A DNA stretch of 64,000 nucleotides from Leptolyngbya sp. NIES-2104 (GTDB taxonomy: Bacteria > Cyanobacteriota > Cyanobacteriia > Leptolyngbyales > Leptolyngbyaceae), in the NCBI RefSeq assembly GCF_001485215.1, contig NZ_BBWW01000001.1, forward strand, positions 744,001-808,000, in the 5' to 3' direction. Every line of letters starts with the position of its first letter. Within the stretch, counting starts at the first letter, position 1. Shown here in pieces: positions 42,951 through 53,418 of the stretch. The notes under the pieces were generated by a model. That model was not told the origin of the DNA, did not search any database, and saw nothing but the letters and a program-made list of their open reading frames with translations. The position numbers and the translations under genes were made by a program.

Positions 42951-43014
42951 ATTGATACACTTGACGTTCTAGCTTCTACGGTTCTGAATCCAGCACTTTC
43001 TCACTGATTGCTTT

Positions 43015-45984
43015 CTACACTTCACTTCGTTCCATCGAGCGCTTTGATCGATCGACGGTTGCCCGTGAAACAGGGGCAGCAGTCGTCATAATTCGAGTGC
43101 GACTTTGAGATTTCCAGTGCTGATACTGCAGGAGCGGGAATGAGGCGACCTGTTTTGCCATTGCCCAGAAGAACACATAGCTTGCTAACAATCTCTCAAA
43201 CCCAGTGAATCTTGATTCTCGGAGTTCTTCTAGCGCGATTTGGCGATCGCAAGAAGCGTCAAGGTTGGAACTAGAAAGAACGATCGCAGCTTGAAAACTT
43301 TGATGTGCGATCGCTGGATCATGTCCTAGCGCAATAATCTCTGCACCTGTACTTAGGTTTTGCACTCCAATGGCTTGCTTGCCGCTCATGACAATGGCAC
43401 TTTCACTCTCCTTCTGCATCGGACTGCGCCGCCCATCGGGAATGCCCAGAAAGATCAGAGAGCCTCTGACCACTCGATGTCCGTAATGGTGCAGCATATG
43501 GTCTTGTGGATTCCCGCCATGTACTTCTAAAGAAGCAATCCCGTAGCTGAGAGAAAAGAGCTTACTCACATAACATCTGAGAAGCTGATGAATCCAAGGC
43601 GCATCCCCAATCAGAACGGAACGTTTCCCAGTTCGTGCCAGAAGCGGTCGATGCTGAAAATATCGCAGTGCTAGACTCCAGAGCCAAGGACCAAAGATGT
43701 AAATCAGAATGTCTGCAACGATCAATAAAGGCAGTAAAAATCCAGGAATCGACAGATTGGCAAAACCGAAAATGATCCAACATACAGTTTGAACCAATGG
43801 AATGCCGAATCCAACTGTGACCACAATGTAGAGGGCATGAATTGCCCACACAAGTGGCGCTTCAATGATATGCTGTGCCCACTTTTTACTACTTTGAATC
43901 AGTTGAGAATAATCGGATGATCGATTGATTTCGCCTTTGGCAGTGATTCCCACGATCGCTTCAGCACGGGTTGGGAAATCAATCTTCATTCTTTCTAGCA
44001 TCAATACATCGGCAGTCGATAAGGTCATGCCAAATGCACCTTGATGAGTTAACTGTTTTGCAATGTATAGCAGTAGCTCTGTTAGAGTGGCTTGAGCCGC
44101 AGCGATCGCGACGGTTGTGGGTTCTGCGGTTCGTCGCCCGCTGCCATTGATGAAAATTCGTCTCGTAAAACTTGACTCTTGATAGTAGTACTGAGAGATT
44201 GCAGTTCCCATCAGACTACACATCTCTCCAGTGAGGATAAAGAATTCGCGAATGTTTCCTTGCTGGCGCAATTCTTCTAGAGCATTCGTGGCTTGCAGGG
44301 TTGGAAAGGTTTGTCCAGACTGACTGATTGCAAGCACGATCGAGGTCTTGCCCAGTCGTAAGCTGCCATCGTACTGCAATCGTTGGAGGAGCTGATTTGA
44401 GGAAATGGTTTTAACTATCATAGCTGGACAGATCAGCACGAGATCTTGAGCAAATCGCTCACCGAGCCAAAGACTACTTTCAACGCCTGTAATCAATAAA
44501 TCGATTGCGGGTGTATCCGTGACCCGCTCTAGTTTGAGGTTCTTCGCTTTCTCAATCAGGAGTTCAACGAAATAATCTGCGGTCTGCCGATTAAATGAAG
44601 TGGGATCATCCCAAGATTGCTCGATCGACTTGAGAATTTTAGGAATTTCCTGAATGTCACGTTGAACGGGATCTACTGCATGTTTTTCGGGAGGCAGAAT
44701 GTAGGAATTGCCTTGTAGCGGAATCCAACGCTCTTCAAGTTCTGAGCTTCGCAGTTCTCGGTCTTCGAGCATTGAGTAAACGGTGATGTGATTCACGCCG
44801 ACCCAGGCAATTTCGCCCCCTTTTTGATCGAGATCTAATCGATACGATCGCGGAATATGAGACAGTACCGCATCGACCGCAGCAGGTTCTGAAGCATAGA
44901 CCATGTAATCATCTTGAACATTGAAGCCCGTTGCGATCGGTTGTCCCCAAGCACTGACCACAAGTGTTGCTTCGCTCAACGTAGAAGCTGTAACGAGTCC
45001 AAAGCTACCCTGCGCTCTGGATAGAAAGAGCTTCGTGGCTTGATACAGATTGTTATGAAAGAAAACGTGAATTGCAGTTTTGACAAAAGCGGCGAGTTTT
45101 TCACACACGATCGTCTGACTTAAAGCTTGAATTAGCTCCTGCTCAAATTGATTCACATGCTTTCTCGACAGTTCAAGCATTGAGTTTGCATAAGGCATGA
45201 GAAGCTTGTCTTGATAGTCAAGAAAAACCTTTTCAACGATCGTGCTCCAATTCTGAATCTGAGCTTCAGTGGGAGCCGTGTTCGGAGCGTCTTTTGTCGG
45301 CGTTTTTCCGCCACAAGCATCTCGCGTCGATTCTGCAACAGCCATCTGATATGCCAATCTTAAGGAAGCATCCCACATGCCCTGAGTGATTAATAAATCC
45401 ATCATGCCAGCAATTTTGGGAGAGTCGCCCAATGCAGCATTGGGCGTGTGTAAGACTCGTTGTAGCCAAAGTCCTAGCTCTGCATTCTCGATCGTGTCAT
45501 CAAAGATTGTCCAACCATCAAAGTCGCCGTTGTGAGTGATTCGATGATTCACGAGCAGTCGATCGCAGATCCATTTTCCCGCTTCGACACGCCAAACGTT
45601 TGCAAATCGAGCAGGCATCCATTCGTGCCAGTGAGTCTCTAAAACAGCAGGTGCGCTACTGGTGGCAAATCGATAGTGCCAGATTCCGACCACTGCCTCA
45701 TCTGAAGCCTTAGCGCCTTTTCCTGCGGCTTTGCGCCGAGTCTTTGAGAAAGCAGATTCTAGAGATTGAGTCAGATTTCTTCGCTTTTGATTGACCACTT
45801 TTTCGCCCACAAAAATCGCTTGATTGGCGCGATCGCGAGCGAAAATTGCACCGCCGCCTGCTTGCTCTCCTCGAATCTCAGTCTCTCGACCCATTGTTTT
45901 GAAAATCTCTACCACTCGTGCGGGTAGCAGTTCAGCCTCATCTTGCGGGAGCCGTTTTCCCAAAAAACCAAAATTTCCACACAT
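43015..45984 (-). CDS. GlmS-like class II amidotransferase with SIS and transmembrane domains, module B
   Basis: A protein of 989 aa. It starts MCGNFGFLGKR, so removal of Met exposes Cys2 as the N-terminal nucleophile of a class II (Ntn) glutamine amidotransferase. GIWHYRFATS (about 101) and HRITHNGDFDGW (about 148) match the Arg and the Asn-Gly oxyanion hole of the family; GSFGLVTAS and DDYMVYASEPAAV close the domain near residue 385. SIS-type sugar-phosphate-binding sequence follows (about 490-630; LLITGVESS, SQSGQTFPTLQATNA), then two or more membrane helices (about 715-765) and a 220-residue C-terminal part. GlmS itself is about 610 aa and soluble, so this is a distinct membrane form. It begins two bases after the receiver gene and is coupled to it. 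Confidence 0.8.
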   Translation of the reverse strand: MCGNFGFLGKRLPQDEAELLPARVVEIFKTMGRETEIRGEQAGGGAIFARDRANQAIFVGEKVVNQKRRNLTQSLESAFSKTRRKAAGKGAKASDEAVVGIWHYRFATSSAPAVLETHWHEWMPARFANVWRVEAGKWICDRLLVNHRITHNGDFDGWTIFDDTIENAELGLWLQRVLHTPNAALGDSPKIAGMMDLLITQGMWDASLRLAYQMAVAESTRDACGGKTPTKDAPNTAPTEAQIQNWSTIVEKVFLDYQDKLLMPYANSMLELSRKHVNQFEQELIQALSQTIVCEKLAAFVKTAIHVFFHNNLYQATKLFLSRAQGSFGLVTASTLSEATLVVSAWGQPIATGFNVQDDYMVYASEPAAVDAVLSHIPRSYRLDLDQKGGEIAWVGVNHITVYSMLEDRELRSSELEERWIPLQGNSYILPPEKHAVDPVQRDIQEIPKILKSIEQSWDDPTSFNRQTADYFVELLIEKAKNLKLERVTDTPAIDLLITGVESSLWLGERFAQDLVLICPAMIVKTISSNQLLQRLQYDGSLRLGKTSIVLAISQSGQTFPTLQATNALEELRQQGNIREFFILTGEMCSLMGTAISQYYYQESSFTRRIFINGSGRRTAEPTTVAIAAAQATLTELLLYIAKQLTHQGAFGMTLSTADVLMLERMKIDFPTRAEAIVGITAKGEINRSSDYSQLIQSSKKWAQHIIEAPLVWAIHALYIVVTVGFGIPLVQTVCWIIFGFANLSIPGFLLPLLIVADILIYIFGPWLWSLALRYFQHRPLLARTGKRSVLIGDAPWIHQLLRCYVSKLFSLSYGIASLEVHGGNPQDHMLHHYGHRVVRGSLIFLGIPDGRRSPMQKESESAIVMSGKQAIGVQNLSTGAEIIALGHDPAIAHQSFQAAIVLSSSNLDASCDRQIALEELRESRFTGFERLLASYVFFWAMAKQVASFPLLQYQHWKSQSRTRIMTTAAPVSRATVDRSKRSMERSEV

Positions 45985-45986
45985 AG

Positions 45987-47771
45987 TTATTTAACAGAGA
46001 TAGAGCTTTTCAAGCAGTCTTCAATTTTGCTAAGTAAGCGGGGTAACTCGATCGGTTTGGTATCATAGTCATTGCAACCCGCCGCGATCGCTTTTTCACG
46101 ATCGCCTGCCATCGCATGAGCCGTTAAAGCAATGATGGGAATGTGGCTCGTTTGTGGATTGGCTTTGAGTTGCTGTGTTGCTTCCCATCCATCCATCACA
46201 GGCAAACTGATATCCATCAGAATCACTTGGGGTTGTTCTGAAAGTGCTTTTGAGACTCCTTCTGCTCCATCACCTGCAAGTACAACTTCATAGCCGTGAC
46301 GCAGTAACCGACGACTGAGCATATCGGAGTTTAGCTCATTGTCTTCAACGAGTAGAATTTTCAAGGGTGAATTCGGGGATTGTACTTCTGGAAGCTCAGG
46401 CTGGAGATCATCGGGTTGTACAACCTCGGCAGCTTGCAACGATGACGATCGCTTCACTTGCTCTAGTTCAAACTGCAATGTTTCGACTTGCTGCTTGAGG
46501 TCAGCTTCGAGTTGCTTTTGTTCTCTAAGCTCTTCGACAACGCCTTGATACTGCTCGACTTGCTCACGTAACTGAACTAATTGTAAACAAGTTGCTACTT
46601 TTGTACGCAGTAGCGTCGATGGGCAGGGTTGGATCAGGTAATCTGTTGCTCCGAGTGCAATTCCTTGTAAAACTTGCGGCATCTGGTCAGAAGCAGCAAT
46701 GAGCAAAATTGGAACATCTTTCAATTTCTGATCTGATAATAGTTCTATGTGATTCACCTCCAACAAAATTAGATCAAAAGTAGCATCAGAAAGAATCTCT
46801 AAAGCTTGCTGCTGAGTTGTCGCAATCTTGACGAAATAGCCCTGGCGTTCGAGTTGTCTGGCGATCGCAGTATTTGCAGCAACGATCAGAATCGGATTGT
46901 TTCCACTCACAGAGAAGTCAGTTTTTTGGGTTGGTTGCCAAGTGAAAGACCCACTGGATTCGTGCTTTTGAGTATGACGAGCTAAAACGCGATCGAGATT
47001 GTTCACCAGACTTAATAATTGCTGGGCTGAGGCGTGAAGTTGTTCTAGATCCGAGACAAAATCATCAGGAGCTTCTTCTAGTAAAAGTTCACAGTAACCG
47101 ATAATGGTGCTAAGCGGAGTGAGAAGTTCCCGTCGGAGTGCTGGAGCAAAAAGATCAATCGTCCAGTCTTGCTGTTGGACTTCGAGTAGGACTGGATTCA
47201 AAATACCTTGCACCAATTTGAGCAATTGCAAAGCTGAAACATAAATCTTTTGGAGATCATTCGAGAGCGATGAATCTTCGATCGCATCGAGCAACATATC
47301 GCTATAGCTGATCATGTTGTAGATTGGCAGTTCAAGCTCTTGACGAAGCGATGACCACGAAACTGAGGGTTGAGTGTGATTCACTGGCTCTGGAGGCTTT
47401 GGTGCGACTGGTTTGAGCAGTAAATCCATTTTCTCAAGTAATCGCGCAAAATCTACAGGTTTCGTATCATACTCATCACAACCTGCCGCGATCGCTTTTT
47501 CACGTTCACCCGCGATCGCATCTGCGGTCAAAGCAATGACTGGAATCTGCTGAGTTTTTGGATTAGCTTTAATCTGTCGAGTAGCTTCCCAACCATCTAA
47601 GATGGGCAAATGCAAATCCATCAGAACGAGATCAGGCTGATCGGATTGAGCCTTCGTCACCCCTTCTGCACCATTGACGGCGATAATCACCTGATATCCT
47701 TTTCGTTCTAAACGACGACGGAGCATATCACGATTGATTTCATTATCTTCAACTAAAAGGATCGTGGTCAT
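45987..47771 (-). CDS. Multi-receiver protein (REC - DHp-like - pseudoREC - coiled coil - REC), module B
   Basis: A protein of 594 aa. REC1 (1-120) is complete (ED 8-9, D52 in MDLHLP, DTKPVDF). Residues 140-265 are DHp-like with RELLTPLS, lacking the phospho-His. The middle receiver (about 295-410) is degenerate: the acidic pair reads VAANT and the phospho-Asp is Glu in LILLEVNH. A coiled coil (about 410-450) leads to a complete REC3 (about 470-590; MDISLP, DTKPIEL). It parallels 21313-23484 but lacks the PAS domain. AGGAATGACAG precedes the ATG. It lies 18 bases after the ATPase-fusion gene and two bases before the amidotransferase gene. Confidence 0.85.
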   Translation of the reverse strand: MTTILLVEDNEINRDMLRRRLERKGYQVIIAVNGAEGVTKAQSDQPDLVLMDLHLPILDGWEATRQIKANPKTQQIPVIALTADAIAGEREKAIAAGCDEYDTKPVDFARLLEKMDLLLKPVAPKPPEPVNHTQPSVSWSSLRQELELPIYNMISYSDMLLDAIEDSSLSNDLQKIYVSALQLLKLVQGILNPVLLEVQQQDWTIDLFAPALRRELLTPLSTIIGYCELLLEEAPDDFVSDLEQLHASAQQLLSLVNNLDRVLARHTQKHESSGSFTWQPTQKTDFSVSGNNPILIVAANTAIARQLERQGYFVKIATTQQQALEILSDATFDLILLEVNHIELLSDQKLKDVPILLIAASDQMPQVLQGIALGATDYLIQPCPSTLLRTKVATCLQLVQLREQVEQYQGVVEELREQKQLEADLKQQVETLQFELEQVKRSSSLQAAEVVQPDDLQPELPEVQSPNSPLKILLVEDNELNSDMLSRRLLRHGYEVVLAGDGAEGVSKALSEQPQVILMDISLPVMDGWEATQQLKANPQTSHIPIIALTAHAMAGDREKAIAAGCNDYDTKPIELPRLLSKIEDCLKSSISVK

Positions 47772-47789
47772 CTGTCATTCCTGCGAATA

Positions 47790-49889
47790 CTAACCAATTA
47801 ACTGCTGACTAATTTGATCAATGACTTTTGTTAAAGGATGATCGGGGTAACACACTAAGAAAATCTCGCTGCTCGATAGGTGCATCATCTCTTCTGAGAA
47901 GGGCAAAATTCCGACAACTGGGACATCGTAAGACGTTTCTAGCTGCTGGCGATAGGTTTCGACATCAAAGTTCGGCAATGCCCGATTCACAATTAAAGCA
48001 ATATTTTCAACCGACAGCATTCGAGCCAGTTCTACAATCACCGCAGTTCCCTGATAATCTTGATAGTCTGGGCGAAGCACGAGCAGCAATAGACTCGAAG
48101 CCGCGATCGCTTGTAAAGTCTCTGGCGCGATTCCAGGATGACTATCAATCAGTAGAAAATCTAGACTCAGATCGCGACTAATTTCAGAAAATCCATCGAG
48201 TAACTTCTCATCGTGGTAGCCTTCTCGCAAAATTCGAGTCATCTCACCTGCTTTCACACTGGCTGGAATCAGATAAACGGCTCCCTCAGATTGTTCCGGT
48301 AAAACTCGACTGAGATCATAGGCTGCTTCATGCAAAGCACAGCGCCCTGACAAGTAATCATTCAAAGTTAAAGTAACTGTTTCATCCTCTAACCCAAACA
48401 AGAGATGAATTCCAGGGGATTGCAAATCGGTGTCAATGATCCCAACTCTATATCCTTGCTTTGCCAGACTAATCGCGAGATTGCTGGTTAAATTCGATTT
48501 ACCTGTGCCCCCTCGGAAAGCATGAATCATGATCTTTTTAGTATCGCGATTGCGTTTTGCGATCGTGGATAAATTCACTTTCTGAATCGTGGGTTCCTCA
48601 TTTGCGGAGAAGCGAGAGAGCGAAGGATAGAGCGAACCCCGATATAAGTTCTCAACATCTCGCCCACCTTTGCCCCGTTTCTGATTTTGGCGAAAATGGT
48701 TGGTTGCTGCAAGTTCGTCTGCGATTTGCACCCTCTGATCCTTGTGAACGGCAGCTTGCAGGAAATTCACCTGTTGGACTAGCGTTCGTTCGCGAGACTG
48801 AACTTCCTGCGCCATTTTCTGAAACACTCGAACTAACTGCCCAAACTCATCCTGTTGCTGGTTGAGGTCATTGAGGCTATCTGGAGTAAAGGTTTTTGCT
48901 TCGATTTCTGCTGCTGCTGTGGTTAAGCGATCGACTTGTTGGAGATAGAGGATTTCTTGATCTCGCAACCGTTTTTTCTCTAAACAAGCTCCAATTCTTG
49001 CCTTTAGTAGCGTAGGATCAAAGGGCTTCTGCAAATAGTCTTCTGCTCCTAGTTCGATACATTTCACCGCCCCCTCAATTTCCTCTAAAGCAGAAATCAT
49101 AATCACTGGAATATGCCGCCAAGCTTCATGCTGTTTGAGTTGCTCTAGCAATTCCAAGCCGTTCATGTCTGGCATAATCACATCGAGCAGGATGAGGTCA
49201 CAAGGCGCTGCTTTGAGGTGTTCTAACGCTTGTTGAGCGCTGGTTGCAGTGGTAACTGTTGTGTAGCCCTGTCGTTTCAATTTGCGAGCAAGAAGATCGG
49301 GATTAGAATCATCAATGACTAAAATCATCCCGTCCTGAATCTGCTTCTCAGGGGATGCTCGATGCAAACTCACAAACGTTGTGGTTGCATTTTGTAGAAA
49401 ATTAACTGCGGCTGGACTCTTGACCGAAAGCGTCGCAGCTTCCCCTTGTTCGTTAAGAATTTGTAGCTGCTGCTGTGCGAGACTCACAATATCATTTACG
49501 AGAATGAGAAGCTGTTGAGCCGAAGCATTGAGATGATTTAAGTCGGGAATCGATTCGGCGGGGGCATCTTCGAGCAGCATTTCGCAATAGCCCATAATCG
49601 TACTCAAGGGCGTAAGCAGTTCGACTCGCAGCTTTGTTCCGAACCTATCTAGCTCTCCCTCGATTTCGCTGGTTTCTAGCTTTTCGGGATCGAGCGTGGT
49701 GCTGACTAAACTCAGTAGCTGCTTGCTGCAAGCATAAATTTTTTGCAAATCATCAAGAAGCGCTGCATTCTGCTGAATTTGGGGTTCTTCTAGCAAAAGC
49801 TCACTGTAACCGATCATGCCATTGATCGGCGTACAGAGTTCGTGACGAAGATAAACGAGCAGGCGATTTTGAACGGGGGAGCGGTTCAT
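47790..49889 (-). CDS. DHp-like/receiver/ParA-MinD ATPase fusion protein, module B
   Basis: A protein of 699 aa with the same order as 25730-27892. YLRHELCTPINGMIGY (H16) is an intact H-box; the second helix pair has VELLTPLS without the His. The receiver (about 190-305) has VIDDS, LLDVIMPDMNG and QKPFD. A helical linker precedes the C-terminal ATPase (about 450-695): AFRGGTGKSN, VGIIDTDLQSPG, LLIDSHPG and LLVLRPDYQDY. The P-loop again has Arg instead of the ParA/MinD signature Lys. No HATPase_c domain is present. AGGAATAAACC precedes the ATG. It lies nine bases after the kinase gene, so it is cotranscribed and probably a direct phosphorelay target. Confidence 0.85.
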   Translation of the reverse strand: MNRSPVQNRLLVYLRHELCTPINGMIGYSELLLEEPQIQQNAALLDDLQKIYACSKQLLSLVSTTLDPEKLETSEIEGELDRFGTKLRVELLTPLSTIMGYCEMLLEDAPAESIPDLNHLNASAQQLLILVNDIVSLAQQQLQILNEQGEAATLSVKSPAAVNFLQNATTTFVSLHRASPEKQIQDGMILVIDDSNPDLLARKLKRQGYTTVTTATSAQQALEHLKAAPCDLILLDVIMPDMNGLELLEQLKQHEAWRHIPVIMISALEEIEGAVKCIELGAEDYLQKPFDPTLLKARIGACLEKKRLRDQEILYLQQVDRLTTAAAEIEAKTFTPDSLNDLNQQQDEFGQLVRVFQKMAQEVQSRERTLVQQVNFLQAAVHKDQRVQIADELAATNHFRQNQKRGKGGRDVENLYRGSLYPSLSRFSANEEPTIQKVNLSTIAKRNRDTKKIMIHAFRGGTGKSNLTSNLAISLAKQGYRVGIIDTDLQSPGIHLLFGLEDETVTLTLNDYLSGRCALHEAAYDLSRVLPEQSEGAVYLIPASVKAGEMTRILREGYHDEKLLDGFSEISRDLSLDFLLIDSHPGIAPETLQAIAASSLLLLVLRPDYQDYQGTAVIVELARMLSVENIALIVNRALPNFDVETYRQQLETSYDVPVVGILPFSEEMMHLSSSEIFLVCYPDHPLTKVIDQISQQLIG

Positions 49890-49898
49890 GGTTTATTC

Positions 49899-52391
49899 CT
49901 ACGATCGCGGGGCTTTTTTGATTAAACTGCGAATCTCATCGAGAAGCTGACGGTTACTCGAACCTTTTGAATACACTCGTTGCGTTCGCTCACTTAACCA
50001 TTGGCGCTCCTCAGCAGTCAAATCTTTTGCCGTGAGAACAATGACAGGCAGCGATCGCCATTCAGGATGCTGGCGCAGTTCGCGAATGAACTCAAAGCCA
50101 TCCATTTCCGGCATCATCAAATCGGATAAAATCACGCTCGGTTTCTCGCTTTGCATGACTTCTAAAGCTTTGCGCCCATTCTCTGCCTCTAAGACCTGCC
50201 AGCCTGCTTTCGTCAGTTGGCGATTGATCATGTCTCGGTTTTCGGCGTTGTCTTCTACCACCAAAACAGAAGTTGAAGCAGCGGTTGCACAGTATGGCTC
50301 TAGTAGAGTGATTAAGCGATCGTAGTCTACAGGTTTAAGTAAGTAATCCACGGCTCCCAAAGCTGATCCCAGGGCTTGATCTTCTTCGATCGTGACAATG
50401 ACAACCGGAATTTTCATCAGTTCAGGTTCAGACTTGAGCAGGCTCAAAACCTCCCATCCGCTCATTTCAGGCATTCTAATATCGAGCAAAATCACATCGG
50501 GAGTCTGCTGTTTCGCAAGCTTAACGCCCTCTTGCCCTCCGAGCGCTGCAATGACGTGATAGCCTTCGCGACCGAGAAAACGCTGCATCAGATCATGAAC
50601 AGCAGGATCATCGTCAATCACAAGAATCGTTCCACCATCGCCCATGACTTCACGCTTGACGGTTGACTGAGGAATCTCTGGTGCAGCTTTCTCGGTTTGA
50701 GCCATTTCTGCTGGGAGCCGCATCTTAAAGGTTGTGCCTTCTCCTGCTGCACTCTCGACGTGAATCTCTCCACCCAAAAGTTTGCAGAATTGCTGTGTGA
50801 TCACCAGCCCCAATCCCGTTCCGCCATATTTGCGCGTCGTTGAAATATCAGCTTGAGTAAACGCCTGAAACAGTTTAGCTTGCTGCTCCGGAGTCATCCC
50901 AATGCCAGTATCACTTACTGCAAAAGTAATCCAATCTGGCTCTGGACGCTCTACGGTGAGCGTAACTGTACCATGTTCGGTAAATTTGCTTGCGTTACTA
51001 AGTAGGTTAAATAAACTCTGTCGAAGCTTTGTGATATCCGATCGCATTGTTCCAATGTCAGATGGACAATTCACCACGAGTTGATTCTGATTCTTGACGA
51101 TTAAGGGATGGATTGTATCGGTGATCTCCTGCATTAATGGCGCGATCGCAAATGTTTCTAGAAACAGTTCAACCTTGCCCGCTTCAACTTTTGAGAGATC
51201 TAAGATATTGTTAATCAACCCTAAAAGATGTTTGCCCGCGCCATGAATCTTTCGCACATCGGGAATCAAGCTTGGCACTTTCAAATCGTTGATCTCTTCG
51301 ACCAAAATCTCGCTGTAGCCGATGATTGCATTTAAAGGAGTGCGAAGCTCATGACTCATATTCGCGAGAAACTTGCTCTTTGTTGCATTCGCTTCTTCAG
51401 CTTGAGCTTTCGCCTGTTGTGCTGTTTTCATGCTGTCAGCCAGTTGAGCGGTTCTCTGTTCAACGGCTTGACTGAGCGTTTGCTCTCGTCGAGCGACTTC
51501 TAGCGCCATGTGTTGAAATGATCGCGCCAGTTGTCCCGGTTCATCCGCTCGACGCGCAACCTTGGCAATCTTGGGAGAGTTGAATTCGCTCACTTGCTCT
51601 GCGGTGATAGTATCTGTCGTCAGATTGCGAGCGATCGTGGTGAGTTGATTGAGCGGAGAGATGACTCTTCGCTTCAGCAATCGATTAATTAAGAGCACCA
51701 CGATCGCAAAAATCGAAGCAAAAATGCCCATCGTCAGCCCTAAATACTGATGCCCGCGATCAAACACCTGATCCGACGGCACATAGATCGTCTGAGCCGC
51801 AACAATGTCGTTGAGTTGCCATCCAAAGCCTCCTTGATCTCCAAAGGTCGCTAACTGACTCTTGGGCGCTTTGTCGGGAGTCGAATGGCACTGCAAACAA
51901 CTGTCCTTCTTAACTGCCAAAGGGCGAGCCGTAAAAAACAAGTTAACGCCATCCATCGTCCGATAGCCAGATATCTTGTTGAGATCCGGCTGTTGACGGA
52001 ACTGCTCCACGAGCTTGGCTTCAAACTCATCCGCTTTATCTTTAGGATTGGTGGGATTGAGCGTTGCTTCCCGGTAGACGTAATTCTGGTGTTCGGGTTG
52101 GCTGCGAAAATTCTTAAATACGGTGAGCGCAGAGTAGGCAGGAACGGTTTCACTGATGAACTTGGGCGAAGCTTCTAGTTGCGGCTTCAGCAGCGGCGCA
52201 ACGTTCTCACTCGTGTAAGTCCTTACTGCATTCATGGTTTGGGTGAGCAGTTCCGCTTTAGTTGAAATCTCATCCTCAGCTTTTCGTTGCATCGCGTGGG
52301 ATAACGTAATCCCACTCAAGATAATTCCACCTAGAAAAATGAGCGTGAGCAGCAGCGTAAACTGCGTCCCCAATCGAAGCTGTTTGAGCAT
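49899..52391 (-). CDS. Tll0287/DUF3365 heme-sensor hybrid histidine kinase, module B
   Basis: A protein of 830 aa from the ATG at 52391; GAGGAG six bases upstream decides this start over the GTG two codons earlier. The layout equals that of 27930-30437: helix, DUF3365 domain with SCLQCHS (CxxCH near residue 165), helix, HAMP, HisKA ([16 protein letters not shown]), HATPase_c ([22 protein letters not shown]) and two receivers ([18 protein letters not shown]). It is first in a four-gene operon. About 310 bases upstream, before the converging or divergent neighbours, hold no gene and presumably contain the promoter. The expected signal is redox state or a ligand at the periplasmic heme. Confidence 0.9.
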   Translation of the reverse strand: MLKQLRLGTQFTLLLTLIFLGGIILSGITLSHAMQRKAEDEISTKAELLTQTMNAVRTYTSENVAPLLKPQLEASPKFISETVPAYSALTVFKNFRSQPEHQNYVYREATLNPTNPKDKADEFEAKLVEQFRQQPDLNKISGYRTMDGVNLFFTARPLAVKKDSCLQCHSTPDKAPKSQLATFGDQGGFGWQLNDIVAAQTIYVPSDQVFDRGHQYLGLTMGIFASIFAIVVLLINRLLKRRVISPLNQLTTIARNLTTDTITAEQVSEFNSPKIAKVARRADEPGQLARSFQHMALEVARREQTLSQAVEQRTAQLADSMKTAQQAKAQAEEANATKSKFLANMSHELRTPLNAIIGYSEILVEEINDLKVPSLIPDVRKIHGAGKHLLGLINNILDLSKVEAGKVELFLETFAIAPLMQEITDTIHPLIVKNQNQLVVNCPSDIGTMRSDITKLRQSLFNLLSNASKFTEHGTVTLTVERPEPDWITFAVSDTGIGMTPEQQAKLFQAFTQADISTTRKYGGTGLGLVITQQFCKLLGGEIHVESAAGEGTTFKMRLPAEMAQTEKAAPEIPQSTVKREVMGDGGTILVIDDDPAVHDLMQRFLGREGYHVIAALGGQEGVKLAKQQTPDVILLDIRMPEMSGWEVLSLLKSEPELMKIPVVIVTIEEDQALGSALGAVDYLLKPVDYDRLITLLEPYCATAASTSVLVVEDNAENRDMINRQLTKAGWQVLEAENGRKALEVMQSEKPSVILSDLMMPEMDGFEFIRELRQHPEWRSLPVIVLTAKDLTAEERQWLSERTQRVYSKGSSNRQLLDEIRSLIKKAPRS

Positions 52392-52700
52392 TTCCACTCC
52401 TCACTAGAGCACGATTGCAACTGAATGCAAATTATTCTGTTCTCTGAAATAATGTTGTCTGGACGGTAGCAGTCTGAATTGCGTCGGAGAGTCGGTTGCA
52501 AAGGTGAGTAAAAAGTCTACTCAGTTGATCAATATAGGAGAAGACTTAAGGTGTTGTCAAATTTGATAGATGACAAATTACTAAGTCAAGAGATCGTTGT
52601 GCTTGTCGGTTACATCTATGACAGACTACGATGCGATCGCGCTTTCAAAAAGGCTCTAAAAGGTACGTACTCTAACCTGTGTAATCTAGACAAGATGCGG

Positions 52701-53222
52701 TTAGATGCCCCCAGTCGGATTTTCGCAAACAATGCCTTTGGTGCTGATTGCTTTAATCTTTTCTTTAGCACGATCGACTTTCCAAGCGTGATAGATTTTA
52801 GTTCGATATTGCGTGTTAGTTGCTTCTGCGATCGCCATTAAATTCTCATTGCGTTTTCCGTTCTGAAAACAGAAGTGATTGCCCATGAAAACTTGTGTTT
52901 TCGAGAGCGTGGGTAATTCTACAACATCGACAACGAGAGCGTTTAGTTTTCCGGTTGCAGGATCATGCCCTAACGATCGATTCAGCCACACCATGCCTTT
53001 ATGACTGTCGCTGACCTGACTCACCGTATAGCTAAAGTCGCCATTCTCCTGTAACCCCAGCACCCAACCGTTTCGACCTTGTAATCCGCTCGGCAAATCC
53101 AGATATTTCAGTCCAATGTACGAGCGGCTCGGCGTTTGAAGGGACGCAGATTGAGTCCATCCTGGCAGCGTTGCACTCCATACTGCAACTGTAATTAATG
53201 AAAACAAAGATAAACGTTGCAT
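52701..53222 (-). CDS. Secreted hypothetical protein, 173 aa
   Basis: A Sec signal peptide (MQRLSLFSLITVAVWSATLP, cleavage near GWTQS) is followed by a mature domain with SYIGLKYLDLP, NGWVLGLQENGDFSYTV, MVWLNRSLGHDPATGK, VVDVVELP, FCFQNGKRN and a final KGIVCENPTGG. The two Cys of the mature protein could form a disulfide. GGAG precedes the ATG. I do not recognise the family. It is upstream of, and on the same strand as, module B, but about 310 bases separate it from the kinase gene. Confidence 0.7.
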   Translation of the reverse strand: MQRLSLFSLITVAVWSATLPGWTQSASLQTPSRSYIGLKYLDLPSGLQGRNGWVLGLQENGDFSYTVSQVSDSHKGMVWLNRSLGHDPATGKLNALVVDVVELPTLSKTQVFMGNHFCFQNGKRNENLMAIAEATNTQYRTKIYHAWKVDRAKEKIKAISTKGIVCENPTGGI

Positions 53223-53418
53223 TGTTCAAATCTCCAATTAAGTTAGCAAGGTTACTTAGATTGTTTTGCGGGCGAGAATGCAGGGTTATGCAAGTTTGGC
53301 TGATGATCAACGAATCCTATCAAGTGACAGCGATACTTGCGGGTTGACAGTAACTCTATAATGTTTGTCTATTCAAACCTGTTTGCTTTTAGATGTAGAG
53401 ATCAGGGGATATTGCTTT

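Noticed and set aside
52551-52841. Plus-strand ORF of 96 codons upstream of the secreted protein
   Set aside because: It overlaps the 3' end of the minus-strand secreted-protein gene, which has a signal peptide and ribosome site; the plus-strand frame lacks both.
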